NCBI GenBank assembly: GCA_937893735.1
Contig: CALBGD010000041.1
Location: 1 to 17,072 of the forward strand
Reading direction: 5' to 3'
From: an uncultured Clostridia bacterium
GTDB taxonomy: Bacteria; Bacillota; Clostridia; Oscillospirales; Ruminococcaceae
DNA length: 17,072 nucleotides
Part shown: positions 1 to 6,397 of the stretch, piece by piece
How positions within the stretch are numbered: position 1 is the stretch's first letter
Layout: each line of letters opens with the position of its first letter
Notes under the pieces: generated by a model
Database searches by the model: none
Told to the model about the DNA's origin: nothing
What the model saw: only the letters and a program-made list of their open reading frames with translations
Translations under genes and position numbers: made by a program

Positions 1-776
1 TCAAGGGTGTTCCCCTTGAACTTTACAGTGATGGTCTGACCGTTTACGTCCAGCCTTACGGAATTCTGTACATTCCCGGGGAAGAACGAATCCATGCGGA
101 ATAACGCGGTCTCGCCGCTCATATCATAGCCGCAGCCGGAAACTCCCGCGCCGTTGAAGGAAACCTTCATTGCTGACTGCGAATCCACAGTGCCGTCGTC
201 CTTGAGCACGATCCCTATGCCAATATCAATGAACACATCGCTTGAAAACGGGAATGAGTTCTCCTTGTTGTACGCATTTATCGGGACCCCGTGATACAGA
301 AGCTGCGATGCGTGACCGCTCTCGTCGTACTCTATCGTGAAAGGCTCCGCGCTGTTGCTCTCGCCGCCGAAGATGGCTCTTTCAGCGCTGTCGGTGTTGA
401 ATATCGACACCATCTCGCGCGCCTTTGTCTCAATCTGCTCCGCAAGGATATTGAGGTCGGTGGACTTCTCCTTGGTGGAGTTGCAGGCATATATCAGCGT
501 TTCACGGACATTCGCCAGCGAATCAGAGATCTGGAGCAGGGAGGTCTCCGCCTCGGTGTAGAACTTGTCGGCTACATCAAGGTTCTCCTTGTACTGCTCC
601 GCATGGGAGAGCTGCTTTCTGACAGTCAGCGCCTTTGAAGCCTCCAGAGGGGACTGGCTTGCTCTTGTATACTTTCTGCCGGAATATATCTTGTTCTCGC
701 TGGAGTACTTCTGCGTGGATAATCTTTTCAGATTCCTGTCATAGTTACGCAGAAGCGTTGAATTTGTTATCCTCAC
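1..776 (-). CDS. flgL: Flagellar hook-filament junction protein FlgL (HAP3), partial: 3' end lies outside the window
   Basis: FlgL forms the outer of the two ring layers joining hook to filament, next to flagellin. I read it from a GTG start at 776, which has a clean AGGAGG at 785-790 about eight bases upstream; no in-frame ATG lies near it. About 258 codons are visible. The N-terminus (MRITNSTLLRNYDRNLKRL) and the following SGRKYTRASQSPLEASKAL stretch match the D0/D1 helical region shared by FlgL and flagellin. So do a QYKENLDVAD segment near residues 60-70 and an IFGG motif near 135. Past about residue 140 the sequence turns into the beta-rich, surface-exposed middle domain. The C-terminal helix is not in the window. 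It is the last gene seen in the flgM-flgN-flgK-flgL operon, 13 bases after flgK, and its ribosome site abuts the flgK stop. Product assignment is firm; the GTG start is well supported by the ribosome site. Confidence 0.9.
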   Translation of the reverse strand, partial: MRITNSTLLRNYDRNLKRLSTQKYSSENKIYSGRKYTRASQSPLEASKALTVRKQLSHAEQYKENLDVADKFYTEAETSLLQISDSLANVRETLIYACNSTKEKSTDLNILAEQIETKAREMVSIFNTDSAERAIFGGESNSAEPFTIEYDESGHASQLLYHGVPINAYNKENSFPFSSDVFIDIGIGIVLKDDGTVDSQSAMKVSFNGAGVSGCGYDMSGETALFRMDSFFPGNVQNSVRLDVNGQTITVKFKGNTL

Positions 777-789
777 TCAGTACACCTCC

Positions 790-2397
790 TTAAAGACCGA
801 CTCTGCCGGTGCCGTTTATCAGCTTATCCAGCGCGTCGTCCATCGTCGTCAGCATTCTGGAGGAGGCACTGTACCACTTCTGATAGTTCAGCATATTTAT
901 GCCCTCCTCGTCCATCTGCACGCCGGAGACCTCGTCCCGGGCGTCAAGCAGAGTGTTGACGGTAGTCTTTGCCGTTTCATAGCGGCTTGTTTCATAGCTT
1001 ATGGTCTCCGCGAGCCTGTCGCTAAGGAATGAGATATACTGGTACATATCCCCGCGGAAGTCGTTTTCGTTGCCGAATTTCAGCCCCTCGTCCTCAAACT
1101 TGGAAAGCAGGAACAGGACATTCTTGTTCTGGAGGTTTACCTTTCCGTCCTCGCCGGTGACTTCATCGTAGCCGTAGATCGACTTACCGGTGGTCTCGTC
1201 CGTTTTCTTGGACATACCGATCATTGTCGGGTTCTCTTTCCAGATAGTCGAAACGTGGATATTTCCCGCCGTGATGACTACCTCGGAATAGGTGCCGTCC
1301 ATAACGCCGTCGCCGTTCTCATCGCGGGTCGGGTCATCTCCGCCTGCGGGATAGCCCACGAACATCTGTCTTGTGGGATCCTCGTCGGCGCCGTTCGCGG
1401 AGTTGAACGTGTGTGCAAGCGTTCTCGCGAACTCGTCTATGGCGGTCTTGAAGTACGCAATGCCGTAGGAGCCGTTCTGTCTGCCGGTAGCGTAAACGCC
1501 GTTTCCGTTGAGCATATTTATGTAGGATTTGAGAATACCGGAGTGGAGATTTACCTCCTCGCCGCTCTCAAAGTCAAGGAACGCCTGACCATTTTCTTTA
1601 TAGTTCCCGAGAACCAGTGTGTTTATCTTGAAGTTCTCACCGTCAACGACCTGAACACCCGCCATCTTGACGGAGAAAGTGCCATTGGAGTTCTGGGAGA
1701 TGGAGATATCGCCGTAGTTGGCAAGCTCGTCAATATAGTTGTTGAGCTGATCGTAAAGCTCGTTGGGACCGTACTCTTCGGGGTAGTTTATAAGCTCGCG
1801 CGCTATTCTGTCGTTGAGCTTGTTCATCTCGGACAGCAGGTTGTTGACGTAGCCCACGGTGTCCTCCAGCTCGCTGACGTAGGTCTGCTCGGTCTCGTTG
1901 AGCTTGGTGCTGTAATCGTTCAGCAACCTGCACAGGTTCACTGCGGAGTTTGTCGCGATGGTAGCGACCTCGGCGGCGTCCGGACGCTCAACGGAGTAAT
2001 CCTGGAGCGCCTTAAAATACTGCTCGGTGTAGTACTGGAGTCCGTCGGTATCGATGTTATCGAGTACGTCCTCGATATCCGCAAGGACATTCGTGGTCTT
2101 TTCGGTTTCAGCCTCGATGCTTGTGTTCTCGCGGTATCTCTTGTCGATGTACTGATCGCGGAGCTGGCTCACGCCGTAGGCGTTCACGCCCTGACCGGTA
2201 AGCGAGAGGTTATTTGTGGGGCTTGACCAGCGGAGGCTCTGGTTTCCGCTGACGTACATGGAATACACATCGACGCGCTGTCTTGTGTAGCCAACCGTGT
2301 TGATGTTGGAAATATTGTTGCCTGCGATATCAAGGTGCTTCTGAGCTACCTGGATCGTGCGCTTCTGTGTTTCAAATCCCAAAAAAGTAGGGCGCAT
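790..2397 (-). CDS. flgK: Flagellar hook-associated protein FlgK (HAP1)
   Basis: FlgK is the first junction protein, added to the hook tip by the flagellar export apparatus before FlgL and the filament. The 535-residue length is normal for the family. The N-terminal D0 region carries the rod/hook signature: GFETQKRTIQVAQKHLDIAG, then NNISNINTVGYTRQ, at about residues 7-41. The C-terminal 35 residues (LNYQKWYSASSRMLTTMDDA and on to GTGRVGL) are the partner helix found in all FlgK proteins. Between them lie a coiled-coil D1 region (about 90-230) and a variable exposed domain. The ATG at 2397 is preceded by AGGAGG (2405-2410), which overlaps the flgN stop codon (TAGGAGG), so the two genes are probably translationally coupled. 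It lies between flgN, which encodes its chaperone, and flgL. Confidence 0.97.
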   Translation of the reverse strand: MRPTFLGFETQKRTIQVAQKHLDIAGNNISNINTVGYTRQRVDVYSMYVSGNQSLRWSSPTNNLSLTGQGVNAYGVSQLRDQYIDKRYRENTSIEAETEKTTNVLADIEDVLDNIDTDGLQYYTEQYFKALQDYSVERPDAAEVATIATNSAVNLCRLLNDYSTKLNETEQTYVSELEDTVGYVNNLLSEMNKLNDRIARELINYPEEYGPNELYDQLNNYIDELANYGDISISQNSNGTFSVKMAGVQVVDGENFKINTLVLGNYKENGQAFLDFESGEEVNLHSGILKSYINMLNGNGVYATGRQNGSYGIAYFKTAIDEFARTLAHTFNSANGADEDPTRQMFVGYPAGGDDPTRDENGDGVMDGTYSEVVITAGNIHVSTIWKENPTMIGMSKKTDETTGKSIYGYDEVTGEDGKVNLQNKNVLFLLSKFEDEGLKFGNENDFRGDMYQYISFLSDRLAETISYETSRYETAKTTVNTLLDARDEVSGVQMDEEGINMLNYQKWYSASSRMLTTMDDALDKLINGTGRVGL

Positions 2398-2408
2398 ATA
2401 TTTTCCTC

Positions 2409-2888
2409 CTAAACCTCTCTGAATGCCTTTGCGGAGCTGCCTCTCGTGACCTTGGACGCGTTCTTGTCGTAGGTCTCAGGCTTATTGAATATCCCCGCGC
2501 GCTTGACGAAATCCGACTGATTGTCGAGCTTCCGCTTGACTATCTCGTTTGTCTGCTCGTTTATCTCCCGGATATCGTCAACCAGGTCGCCTATCTGCTT
2601 TGACAGCAGTGTGAGCTTCGCCCGGTACCCCTCCGGAACCTCGTCCATCATCTCGGAAAGCTTTCTGTCGGCTATCCCGAGCCCCTGGAAGAGCGCCTGC
2701 CGCTTTGTTTCCAGCGACTGGCTCTTCATCACGAAAGCCTGCTCTTTATTGAGGGACTCCGTGAGCCAGTCTATGTCGTCGGCGAGTATCTTTGTGTGCT
2801 TTTTCATCAGGAACTTGTAAAGCTCCCGGTAGAAATCGCAGTCTATTTCAAGGCATTTTGTGACTGCCTGAGCCGTTCTCTCGTCCAT
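2409..2888 (-). CDS. flgN: FlgN-family export chaperone for the hook-associated proteins
   Basis: FlgN binds the C-terminal helices of FlgK and FlgL in the cytoplasm and delivers them to the flagellar export gate. I start it at the ATG at 2888 (159 residues, MDERTAQAVTKCL), four bases after the flgM stop. A longer reading from a TTG at 2918 would overlap flgM and has no better ribosome site. The protein is almost entirely helical and highly charged, with heptad-like segments through about residues 20-125, and has no signal peptide or membrane segment. The last 30 residues are basic and look disordered. Sequence identity within this family is low, so the call rests on size, helical character and its fixed place between flgM and flgK. 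This is the same order as in Bacillus subtilis. Confidence 0.85.
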   Translation of the reverse strand: MDERTAQAVTKCLEIDCDFYRELYKFLMKKHTKILADDIDWLTESLNKEQAFVMKSQSLETKRQALFQGLGIADRKLSEMMDEVPEGYRAKLTLLSKQIGDLVDDIREINEQTNEIVKRKLDNQSDFVKRAGIFNKPETYDKNASKVTRGSSAKAFREV

Positions 2889-2892
2889 GCGC

Positions 2893-3156
2893 TCACCCGA
2901 ATATGATGTAGGAAGCAAGCTCGTTTGCCTCCACGCCTGTATCGAGCGCGCTCCTTGCCTCGTTCAGCTCCTGCGGAGTTGCGTCAGCCTGCGCCGCTGC
3001 CGCTATACCTCTCTTTGCAGCCTGGAGCGCGGTATCGAACCCGAACTCCACCCTGTCTGTGTTCCTGACGGTGGAAGCAGCTTCTGCCCTTGGCGCAGCG
3101 CTTTTTCTCGTTGTCTTATAGGCGGACAGTACCCCGTTTATTCTTTTTATTTCCAT
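2893..3156 (-). CDS. flgM: Anti-sigma-28 factor FlgM
   Basis: FlgM binds and holds the flagellar sigma factor (SigD/FliA) until the hook is finished. I start it at the ATG at 3156 (87 residues, MEIKRINGVLSAYK), which has AGGAGG ten bases upstream. A longer open frame to 3204 has no ribosome site and would begin upstream of it. The N-terminal 'IKRINGV' stretch is typical of clostridial FlgM. The C-terminal part, where the family carries its sigma-binding helices, reads ELNEARSALDTGVEANELAS. This keeps the family spacing of a helix, a glycine turn and a final helix ending in IIFG, but it is Ala-rich and divergent. The family is short and weakly conserved, so the assignment relies partly on context. 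It is the first gene of flgM-flgN-flgK-flgL and lies directly behind a sigma-28-type promoter. Confidence 0.78.
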   Translation of the reverse strand: MEIKRINGVLSAYKTTRKSAAPRAEAASTVRNTDRVEFGFDTALQAAKRGIAAAAQADATPQELNEARSALDTGVEANELASYIIFG

Positions 3157-3221
3157 AAAACCTGCCTCCTTTGCTTGTTTTATTCTGCGAAAGGCATGAT
3201 ACACCTAGTCGCCTAATTATT

Positions 3222-3249
3222 ATATCGGCAGTCCAATGCCAAAACTTTA
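3222..3249 (-). promoter_or_regulatory. Sigma-28 (SigD/FliA) promoter of the flgM-flgN-flgK-flgL operon
   Basis: On the minus strand TAAAGTTTT begins at 3249 and GCCGATAT occupies 3229-3222. Sixteen bases separate TAAA from GCCGATAT. The known sigma-D consensus is TAAA, 14-16 bases, then GCCGATAT, so this is an essentially perfect match. Transcription should start near 3214, giving a leader of about 58 bases before the flgM ATG. TATAAT also occurs across 3225-3220, so weak sigma-A use cannot be excluded, but no well-spaced -35 box goes with it. Confidence 0.8.
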
Positions 3250-3261
3250 GCATTTTTGCGC

Positions 3262-3298
3262 AAAAAAACGAAAAAACCGCCCCGATTTTTCGGGGCGG
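3262..3298 (-). terminator. Rho-independent terminator of the pilA-minor pilin unit
   Basis: A perfect 9-bp stem (3277-3285 with 3290-3298, CCGCCCCGA/TCGGGGCGG) has a 4-base loop. On the minus strand it is followed by TTTTTTCGTTTTTTT. It lies 15 bases past the stop codon of the second pilin gene and just upstream of the flagellar promoter, so it insulates the flagellar operon from pilin transcription. Confidence 0.92.
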
Positions 3299-3313
3299 CA
3301 GTGATTTTTAGCC

Positions 3314-4087
3314 TCACGGAGCAGTCTCAACGTAATTCTTGTAGTATTTTACTCTGTTCACATCATCGGAAGCCATGGGAATGCTGAACACATACTTTGT
3401 GGAATCAGCCATATTATAGACGTCCTGATCTGCGCAGGCGCCGACAATGACATGGTTTCCCTTTGCCCTGCCATCATAGACCATCATATCGCCTACGAAT
3501 TCCGAGGTAGCTTCTCCGGCGGTGTACATCGGCAGTCTTGCCTCCGTAAAATGAGTGATGAGCACCTTGAAATTGCTGTCTATCATCGCATAGAAATACC
3601 CATCGTAGCTGTCCGCCATGTATTCCTGGAGGTTCCTCATGAGATAGGTTTCCAGAGCCGTCATGTCGGAATAGCTGTCCGGCTTGGACATCAGGATATC
3701 GAAATATGTGCTTACGTGCAGACCCTCGAAGCCCTTTTCCGTGGACTTCGCTTCAAGGAAGAGATAAGCTGCAGGAGCCGGCGAAGTGTTAGAGCCCTCG
3801 CTGTCCATCAGCGAGTTCTTGCCGTCCTTGTAGTAAATTATCGGCACCTTGTCAGCCTCGTAGGTGACGATGGAGCGCTCTGTAAGCTGTGCGCGCGTGA
3901 ATGTGAGCTGGCACGCGGAGAAAAAAGCCTCTGCGTTGGAGTTAGCGGCAAGCTGTCTTTCAGTGGTGCCGCTGAGAGAACCAACGCCGATGACCGTGAT
4001 AAGGATAGCGATTATGCCGACAACCACGATAAGCTCGACCATCGTGAAGCCCTTTTTGCTTTTCAGTCTGTGAAGGTATTGTATCAT
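3314..4087 (-). CDS. Type IV prepilin-like protein (minor or second pilin)
   Basis: This 257-residue protein would be processed by the prepilin peptidase. From the ATG at 4087 the leader is MIQYLHRLKSKKG, followed by mature FTMVELIVVVGIIAILITVI with Phe+1 and Glu+5, the type III signal of type IV pilins. The start is set by AGGA about eight bases upstream; a longer frame to 4138 has no ribosome site and would put residues in front of the leader. After the N-terminal helix comes a globular head of about 200 residues with two cysteines (in SACQLTF and in GACADQD), which could form a disulfide. pilA has no cysteine at all. It lies 156 bases after pilA, behind several hairpins, and ends at a strong terminator, so it is probably co-transcribed with pilA at a lower level. 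Whether it is a minor pilin or an alternative subunit cannot be told from sequence. Confidence 0.88.
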   Translation of the reverse strand: MIQYLHRLKSKKGFTMVELIVVVGIIAILITVIGVGSLSGTTERQLAANSNAEAFFSACQLTFTRAQLTERSIVTYEADKVPIIYYKDGKNSLMDSEGSNTSPAPAAYLFLEAKSTEKGFEGLHVSTYFDILMSKPDSYSDMTALETYLMRNLQEYMADSYDGYFYAMIDSNFKVLITHFTEARLPMYTAGEATSEFVGDMMVYDGRAKGNHVIVGACADQDVYNMADSTKYVFSIPMASDDVNRVKYYKNYVETAP

Positions 4088-4123
4088 ATGATATCCTGCC
4101 TTTCCGGATTTATGAGCAATGCC

Positions 4124-4167
4124 ATTATTCAAACGCATAACAGATGTCGGATAAACGCTTGAATAAT
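4124..4167 (-). other. 13-bp stem-loop in the pilA-minor pilin spacer
   Basis: Minus-strand bases 4167-4155 (ATTATTCAAGCGT) can pair with 4136-4124 (GCGTTTGAATAAT). That is 13 pairs including two G-U wobbles, closed by an 18-base loop. It ends 36 bases before the start codon of the second pilin gene. No U-run follows, so it is not a simple terminator. Confidence 0.6.
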
Positions 4168-4177
4168 AGCACTAATT

Positions 4178-4201
4178 CCCCGACGGCTTACGCCGCCGAG
4201 G
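4178..4201 (-). other. GC-rich hairpin with GUAA tetraloop downstream of pilA
   Basis: On the minus strand CCTCGGCGGC and GCCGTCGGGG form a 10-bp stem (two wobbles) closed by GUAA, a stable GNRA loop. It begins about 42 bases after the pilA stop. It is followed by AATTAGTGC, which is too U-poor for efficient termination. It could stop RNase degradation from the 3' side and protect pilA mRNA, or act as a partial terminator. A smaller dyad, GAACTT-T-AAGTTC (4224-4236), lies between it and the pilA stop. Confidence 0.7.
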
Positions 4202-4243
4202 AACATTGTTTGTGAAATTATCAGAACTTAAAGTTCAGATCGA

Positions 4244-4912
4244 TTACGGGTTGCCAAGTGTGAGGGCAGGTGCAGTACCTACAACAACGTTGCCTGCAAC
4301 GCCAGCCTTTGTGGAATTATTGCCGCCGCTTGCGAAGTTATCTCTGCCTGCTGCGAAAGAAGCAGCGTTAGGAAGAGTTACGCCTGTAGGTGCGTCAGAA
4401 GAACCATCAACAGATACAACGCCTACTACCTTACCGGAAGTGTTGATGTAAATAACGATGTAAGCATTCTTAAGGTCGGAAAGGGAGTCAGCGAGGTAAG
4501 GGAGAAGGAGAGTGTCCTTGCCGTTAATCGTGCCGGAAACATCTACGGAACCATCCTGCCAGTGACCCGTTGTGTTGCTGCTCTTATCCAGCCAGTCAGT
4601 GTTGTTAAAAGCTAAAGCGCCTGCACCCTTCTCCATTGTCCATACGCCATTGGTTACTTTAACAATAACGCTGGAATCGCCGGTCAGCGTCAGAGAAGCC
4701 TTAGCAGCGTCCATCTTTGTGAAGAACTCTGTTGTTCTGTCTCTAACCTGCTGAGCAGATGTGTTAGCGGATGTGATTCTGGAATCCTGAACAACACCCA
4801 TCATGGTAGGAACGAGAATAGCAGCAAGTACGCCGATGATAGCGATTACTACTACGAGCTCTACGAGTGTAAAGCCCTTCTTGGCCTTGAGAGCCTGAAG
4901 CTTCTTTATCAT
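4244..4912 (-). CDS. pilA: Major type IV pilin PilA
   Basis: PilA is the probable shaft subunit of the pilus. The 222-residue prepilin has a 13-residue leader (MIKKLQALKAKKG), then FTLVELVVVIAIIGVLAAIL: Phe+1, Glu+5 and a long hydrophobic helix that packs in the pilus core. The mature head (about 180 residues) has no cysteine, so it lacks the C-terminal disulfide loop of Gram-negative pilins. It ends in a Gly/Asn/Ala/Val-rich tail. AGGAGGT lies nine bases before the ATG. I call it the major pilin because it has its own near-consensus promoter, a roughly 98-base leader with a stable hairpin and a protected 3' end, and because it is the most pilin-like sequence in the locus. It follows pilT and precedes a second pilin gene. 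The role is inferred, not proven. Confidence 0.93.
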   Translation of the reverse strand: MIKKLQALKAKKGFTLVELVVVIAIIGVLAAILVPTMMGVVQDSRITSANTSAQQVRDRTTEFFTKMDAAKASLTLTGDSSVIVKVTNGVWTMEKGAGALAFNNTDWLDKSSNTTGHWQDGSVDVSGTINGKDTLLLPYLADSLSDLKNAYIVIYINTSGKVVGVVSVDGSSDAPTGVTLPNAASFAAGRDNFASGGNNSTKAGVAGNVVVGTAPALTLGNP

Positions 4913-4950
4913 TGTAAAGACCTCCTGTGAAATGAAAAAAATTTTTTATG

Positions 4951-4971
4951 TATAACCCCAGCGGGGCTATA
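4951..4971 (-). other. Hairpin in the pilA 5' leader
   Basis: On the minus strand TATAGCCCC and GGGGTTATA pair (nine pairs, one G-U) around a 3-base loop GCT. Downstream comes an A6/T7 run (4934-4947), then the AGGAGGT of pilA. The U-run starts about ten bases beyond the stem, too far for a normal terminator. A 5' stabiliser or a weak attenuator is possible. Confidence 0.6.
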
Positions 4972-5017
4972 TCCATATCAGAACCGCATGGGAGCTATGT
5001 TCCCTTGCTGTAATCAT

Positions 5018-5046
5018 ATTATATCCTAACGCCTGAAAAAATGCAA
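5018..5046 (-). promoter_or_regulatory. Sigma-A promoter of pilA
   Basis: On the minus strand the -35 box is TTGCAT (5046-5041) and the -10 box is TATAAT (5023-5018), with exactly 17 bases between them. The start of transcription should be near 5011, giving a leader of about 98 bases to the pilA ATG. This is the strongest sigma-A promoter in the window, as expected for an abundant pilin. Confidence 0.88.
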
Positions 5047-5112
5047 GTGTTTTTTTAAAAATATTGAATTAGAGAGGCAAATTCGTATATAATAATCTAT
5101 TTGGGTCAGTTA

Positions 5113-5251
5113 CTTTTGTGCAAATTGCGTGAAAAAGCGGTGTAAAAAATGCAAACCGTTTACACAAATCCTGCAATGCATTACGCCGTAACAAGCGCCG
5201 GGGCAGTGTAACCCTTGTTCTTCACAATTCCATTCACGCAATCACAAAAAG
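5113..5251. other. Self-complementary 139-base element between pilT and pilA: candidate structured RNA or small inverted-repeat element
   Basis: This stretch has no gene. Its ends are inverted repeats. ATTGCGTGAA (5124-5133) is an exact complement of TTCACGCAAT (5233-5242). Just outside, CTTTTGTG (5113-5120) pairs with CACAAAAAG (5243-5251, one extra A), and CAA (5121-5123) is left as a bulge. This gives about 18 pairs. Inside are GTGTAAA/TTTACAC (5140-5146 with 5159-5165), an alternative stem CGGT/ACCG (5138-5141 with 5155-5158), AACAAG/CTTGTT (5190-5195 with 5214-5219), and the dyads AATGCATT (5175-5182) and TTACG-C-CGTAA (5181-5191). The right end abuts the pilT stop. Bases 5047-5112, between this element and the pilA promoter, are AT-rich with nothing else recognisable. 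It does not fit the c-di-GMP riboswitch consensus that I know. Confidence 0.5.
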
Positions 5252-5254
5252 CTG

Positions 5255-6340
5255 TTATCTTACTGAAAGATATCTTCTGTACTCGTTCGGGTCCTGACAG
5301 CGTGTGAGGGCTACCTCGTTGGTTATCTTGCCCATGTTTACAAGTCTTGCAAGATCCTGGTCCAGCGTGAACATTCCGTTCTTCTTACCTGTTGCGATGG
5401 CTGTCGGAATCTGGAATATCTTACCCTCGCGTATCATGGAGCGGATAGCGTCAGTCGCCGCGAGAATCTCCAGAGCCGCGCAGCGTCCCTTACCGTCAGC
5501 GGTGGGAACGAGGGTCTGGGAGATGATTCCTACAACGGAGTTCGCGAGCTGGGAACGAATCTGTCCCTGAGAGTGCGGAGGATATACGTCTATGATACGG
5601 TCGATGGTCTCAGCGGCGCCGGTGGTATGCAGGGTCGAGAATACCAGGTGACCGGTTTCTGCGGCGGTTACTGCCGCGTTGATAGTCTCGAAGTCACGCA
5701 TCTCACCTACGAGGATTACGTCCGGGTCCTCACGGAGAGCCGCACGGAGAGAGCCCGCGAAGCTGTCTACGTCCTGTCCTATCTCACGCTGGTTCACCAT
5801 GGACTGCTTGGGGGTGTGCAGGTACTCGATAGGGTCCTCGACTGTGATTATGTGGCAGTTCTTGGAGCGGTTGATGTGGTCTATCATAGCCGCAAGTGTT
5901 GTGGACTTACCGGATCCGGTAGGTCCTGTAACCAGCACCAGTCCGCGCGGAGCCATTGCGAATTCGCCCAGCGTTGCCGGGAGCGACAGGTCGGCGAGGG
6001 TCGGGATATCGTTTCTCAGCAGTCGGATAGCAACGGCGTGGTATCCTCTCTGGCGGTATACGTTGACTCTGTGACGGAATCCTGCGGTGGACACATACGA
6101 GAAGTCGGTGTCCAGACCCTTGGATATCTGGGATTTATGCTTGATAGAGGTTATCTGATTTATGATGTTTACGATAATGGGCTCGGTGCAGTCGGGGTAG
6201 CCGCTCAGCTTCCTGATGGAGCCGTGCAGTCTTACGACCGGCGGCAGACCGGCGGTGAAATGCAGGTCCGAGCAGCCCAGCTCGCGCGCCTCGTCAAGAA
6301 TCCTGTTGATGTCCATTACGTTGGTGTTCATACCTTCCAC
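5255..6340 (-). CDS. pilT: Pilus retraction ATPase PilT
   Basis: PilT is a cytoplasmic hexameric ATPase that depolymerises pili and powers twitching and DNA or surface retraction. The 361-residue length fits the family. Walker A GPTGSGKSTT is at about residues 138-147, the Asp/His boxes and Walker B-like LVGEMRDFET near 208-217, and the HLVFSTLHTTGA stretch follows. The PilT-specific C-terminal motif AIRNLIRE is present as AIRSMIRE near 297-304, which separates it from PilB and GspE. The N-terminal PAS-like domain (CSDLHFTAGLPP) is typical. I use the GTG at 6340, nine bases after AAGGAG; an ATG three codons on (6331) lies too far from that site. It follows pilB by 57 bases with a small hairpin between, and precedes pilA. 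Confidence 0.96.
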   Translation of the reverse strand: MEGMNTNVMDINRILDEARELGCSDLHFTAGLPPVVRLHGSIRKLSGYPDCTEPIIVNIINQITSIKHKSQISKGLDTDFSYVSTAGFRHRVNVYRQRGYHAVAIRLLRNDIPTLADLSLPATLGEFAMAPRGLVLVTGPTGSGKSTTLAAMIDHINRSKNCHIITVEDPIEYLHTPKQSMVNQREIGQDVDSFAGSLRAALREDPDVILVGEMRDFETINAAVTAAETGHLVFSTLHTTGAAETIDRIIDVYPPHSQGQIRSQLANSVVGIISQTLVPTADGKGRCAALEILAATDAIRSMIREGKIFQIPTAIATGKKNGMFTLDQDLARLVNMGKITNEVALTRCQDPNEYRRYLSVR

Positions 6341-6369
6341 GTTAATACGCTCCTTTAAAAATAATCCGG

Positions 6370-6383
6370 CGGCATTTCTGCCG
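6370..6383 (-). other. Small GAAA-capped hairpin between pilB and pilT
   Basis: On the minus strand CGGCA-GAAA-TGCCG is a 5-bp stem with a GNRA loop. It is followed by CCGGATTATTTTT, just before the pilT ribosome site (AAGGAG). The U-rich stretch begins five bases after the stem, so it is at most a weak terminator. It could set the ratio of pilB to pilT expression. Confidence 0.4.
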
Positions 6384-6397
6384 TAAAATCCTGTAAA

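Noticed and set aside
1255..2226. 323-codon open frame on the plus strand, antisense to flgK
   Set aside because: It is a shadow of the flgK reading frame: no ribosome site, and its sequence is Val/Leu-rich without any recognisable domain, while flgK is unmistakable on the other strand.
3157..3204. 16-residue upstream extension of FlgM
   Set aside because: No ribosome site before 3204. A strong AGGAGG precedes the ATG at 3156, where the family N-terminus begins.
3452..4162. 236-codon plus-strand open frame over the second pilin gene
   Set aside because: The minus-strand frame has a complete prepilin signal and ribosome site. The plus-strand frame has neither and resembles no family.
5113..5251. 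Insertion-sequence remnant
   Set aside because: The inverted ends could suggest one, but there is no transposase fragment and no clear target-site duplication at the flanks. I kept a small inverted-repeat element only as an alternative in the finding.
4913..5254. c-di-GMP riboswitch (class I or II) upstream of pilA
   Set aside because: Such riboswitches precede pilin genes in other clostridia, so I looked for the conserved core. A GCAAACC word occurs on the plus strand at 5151-5157, but the matching GACGCAAAGCC half and the class II core are absent on both strands.
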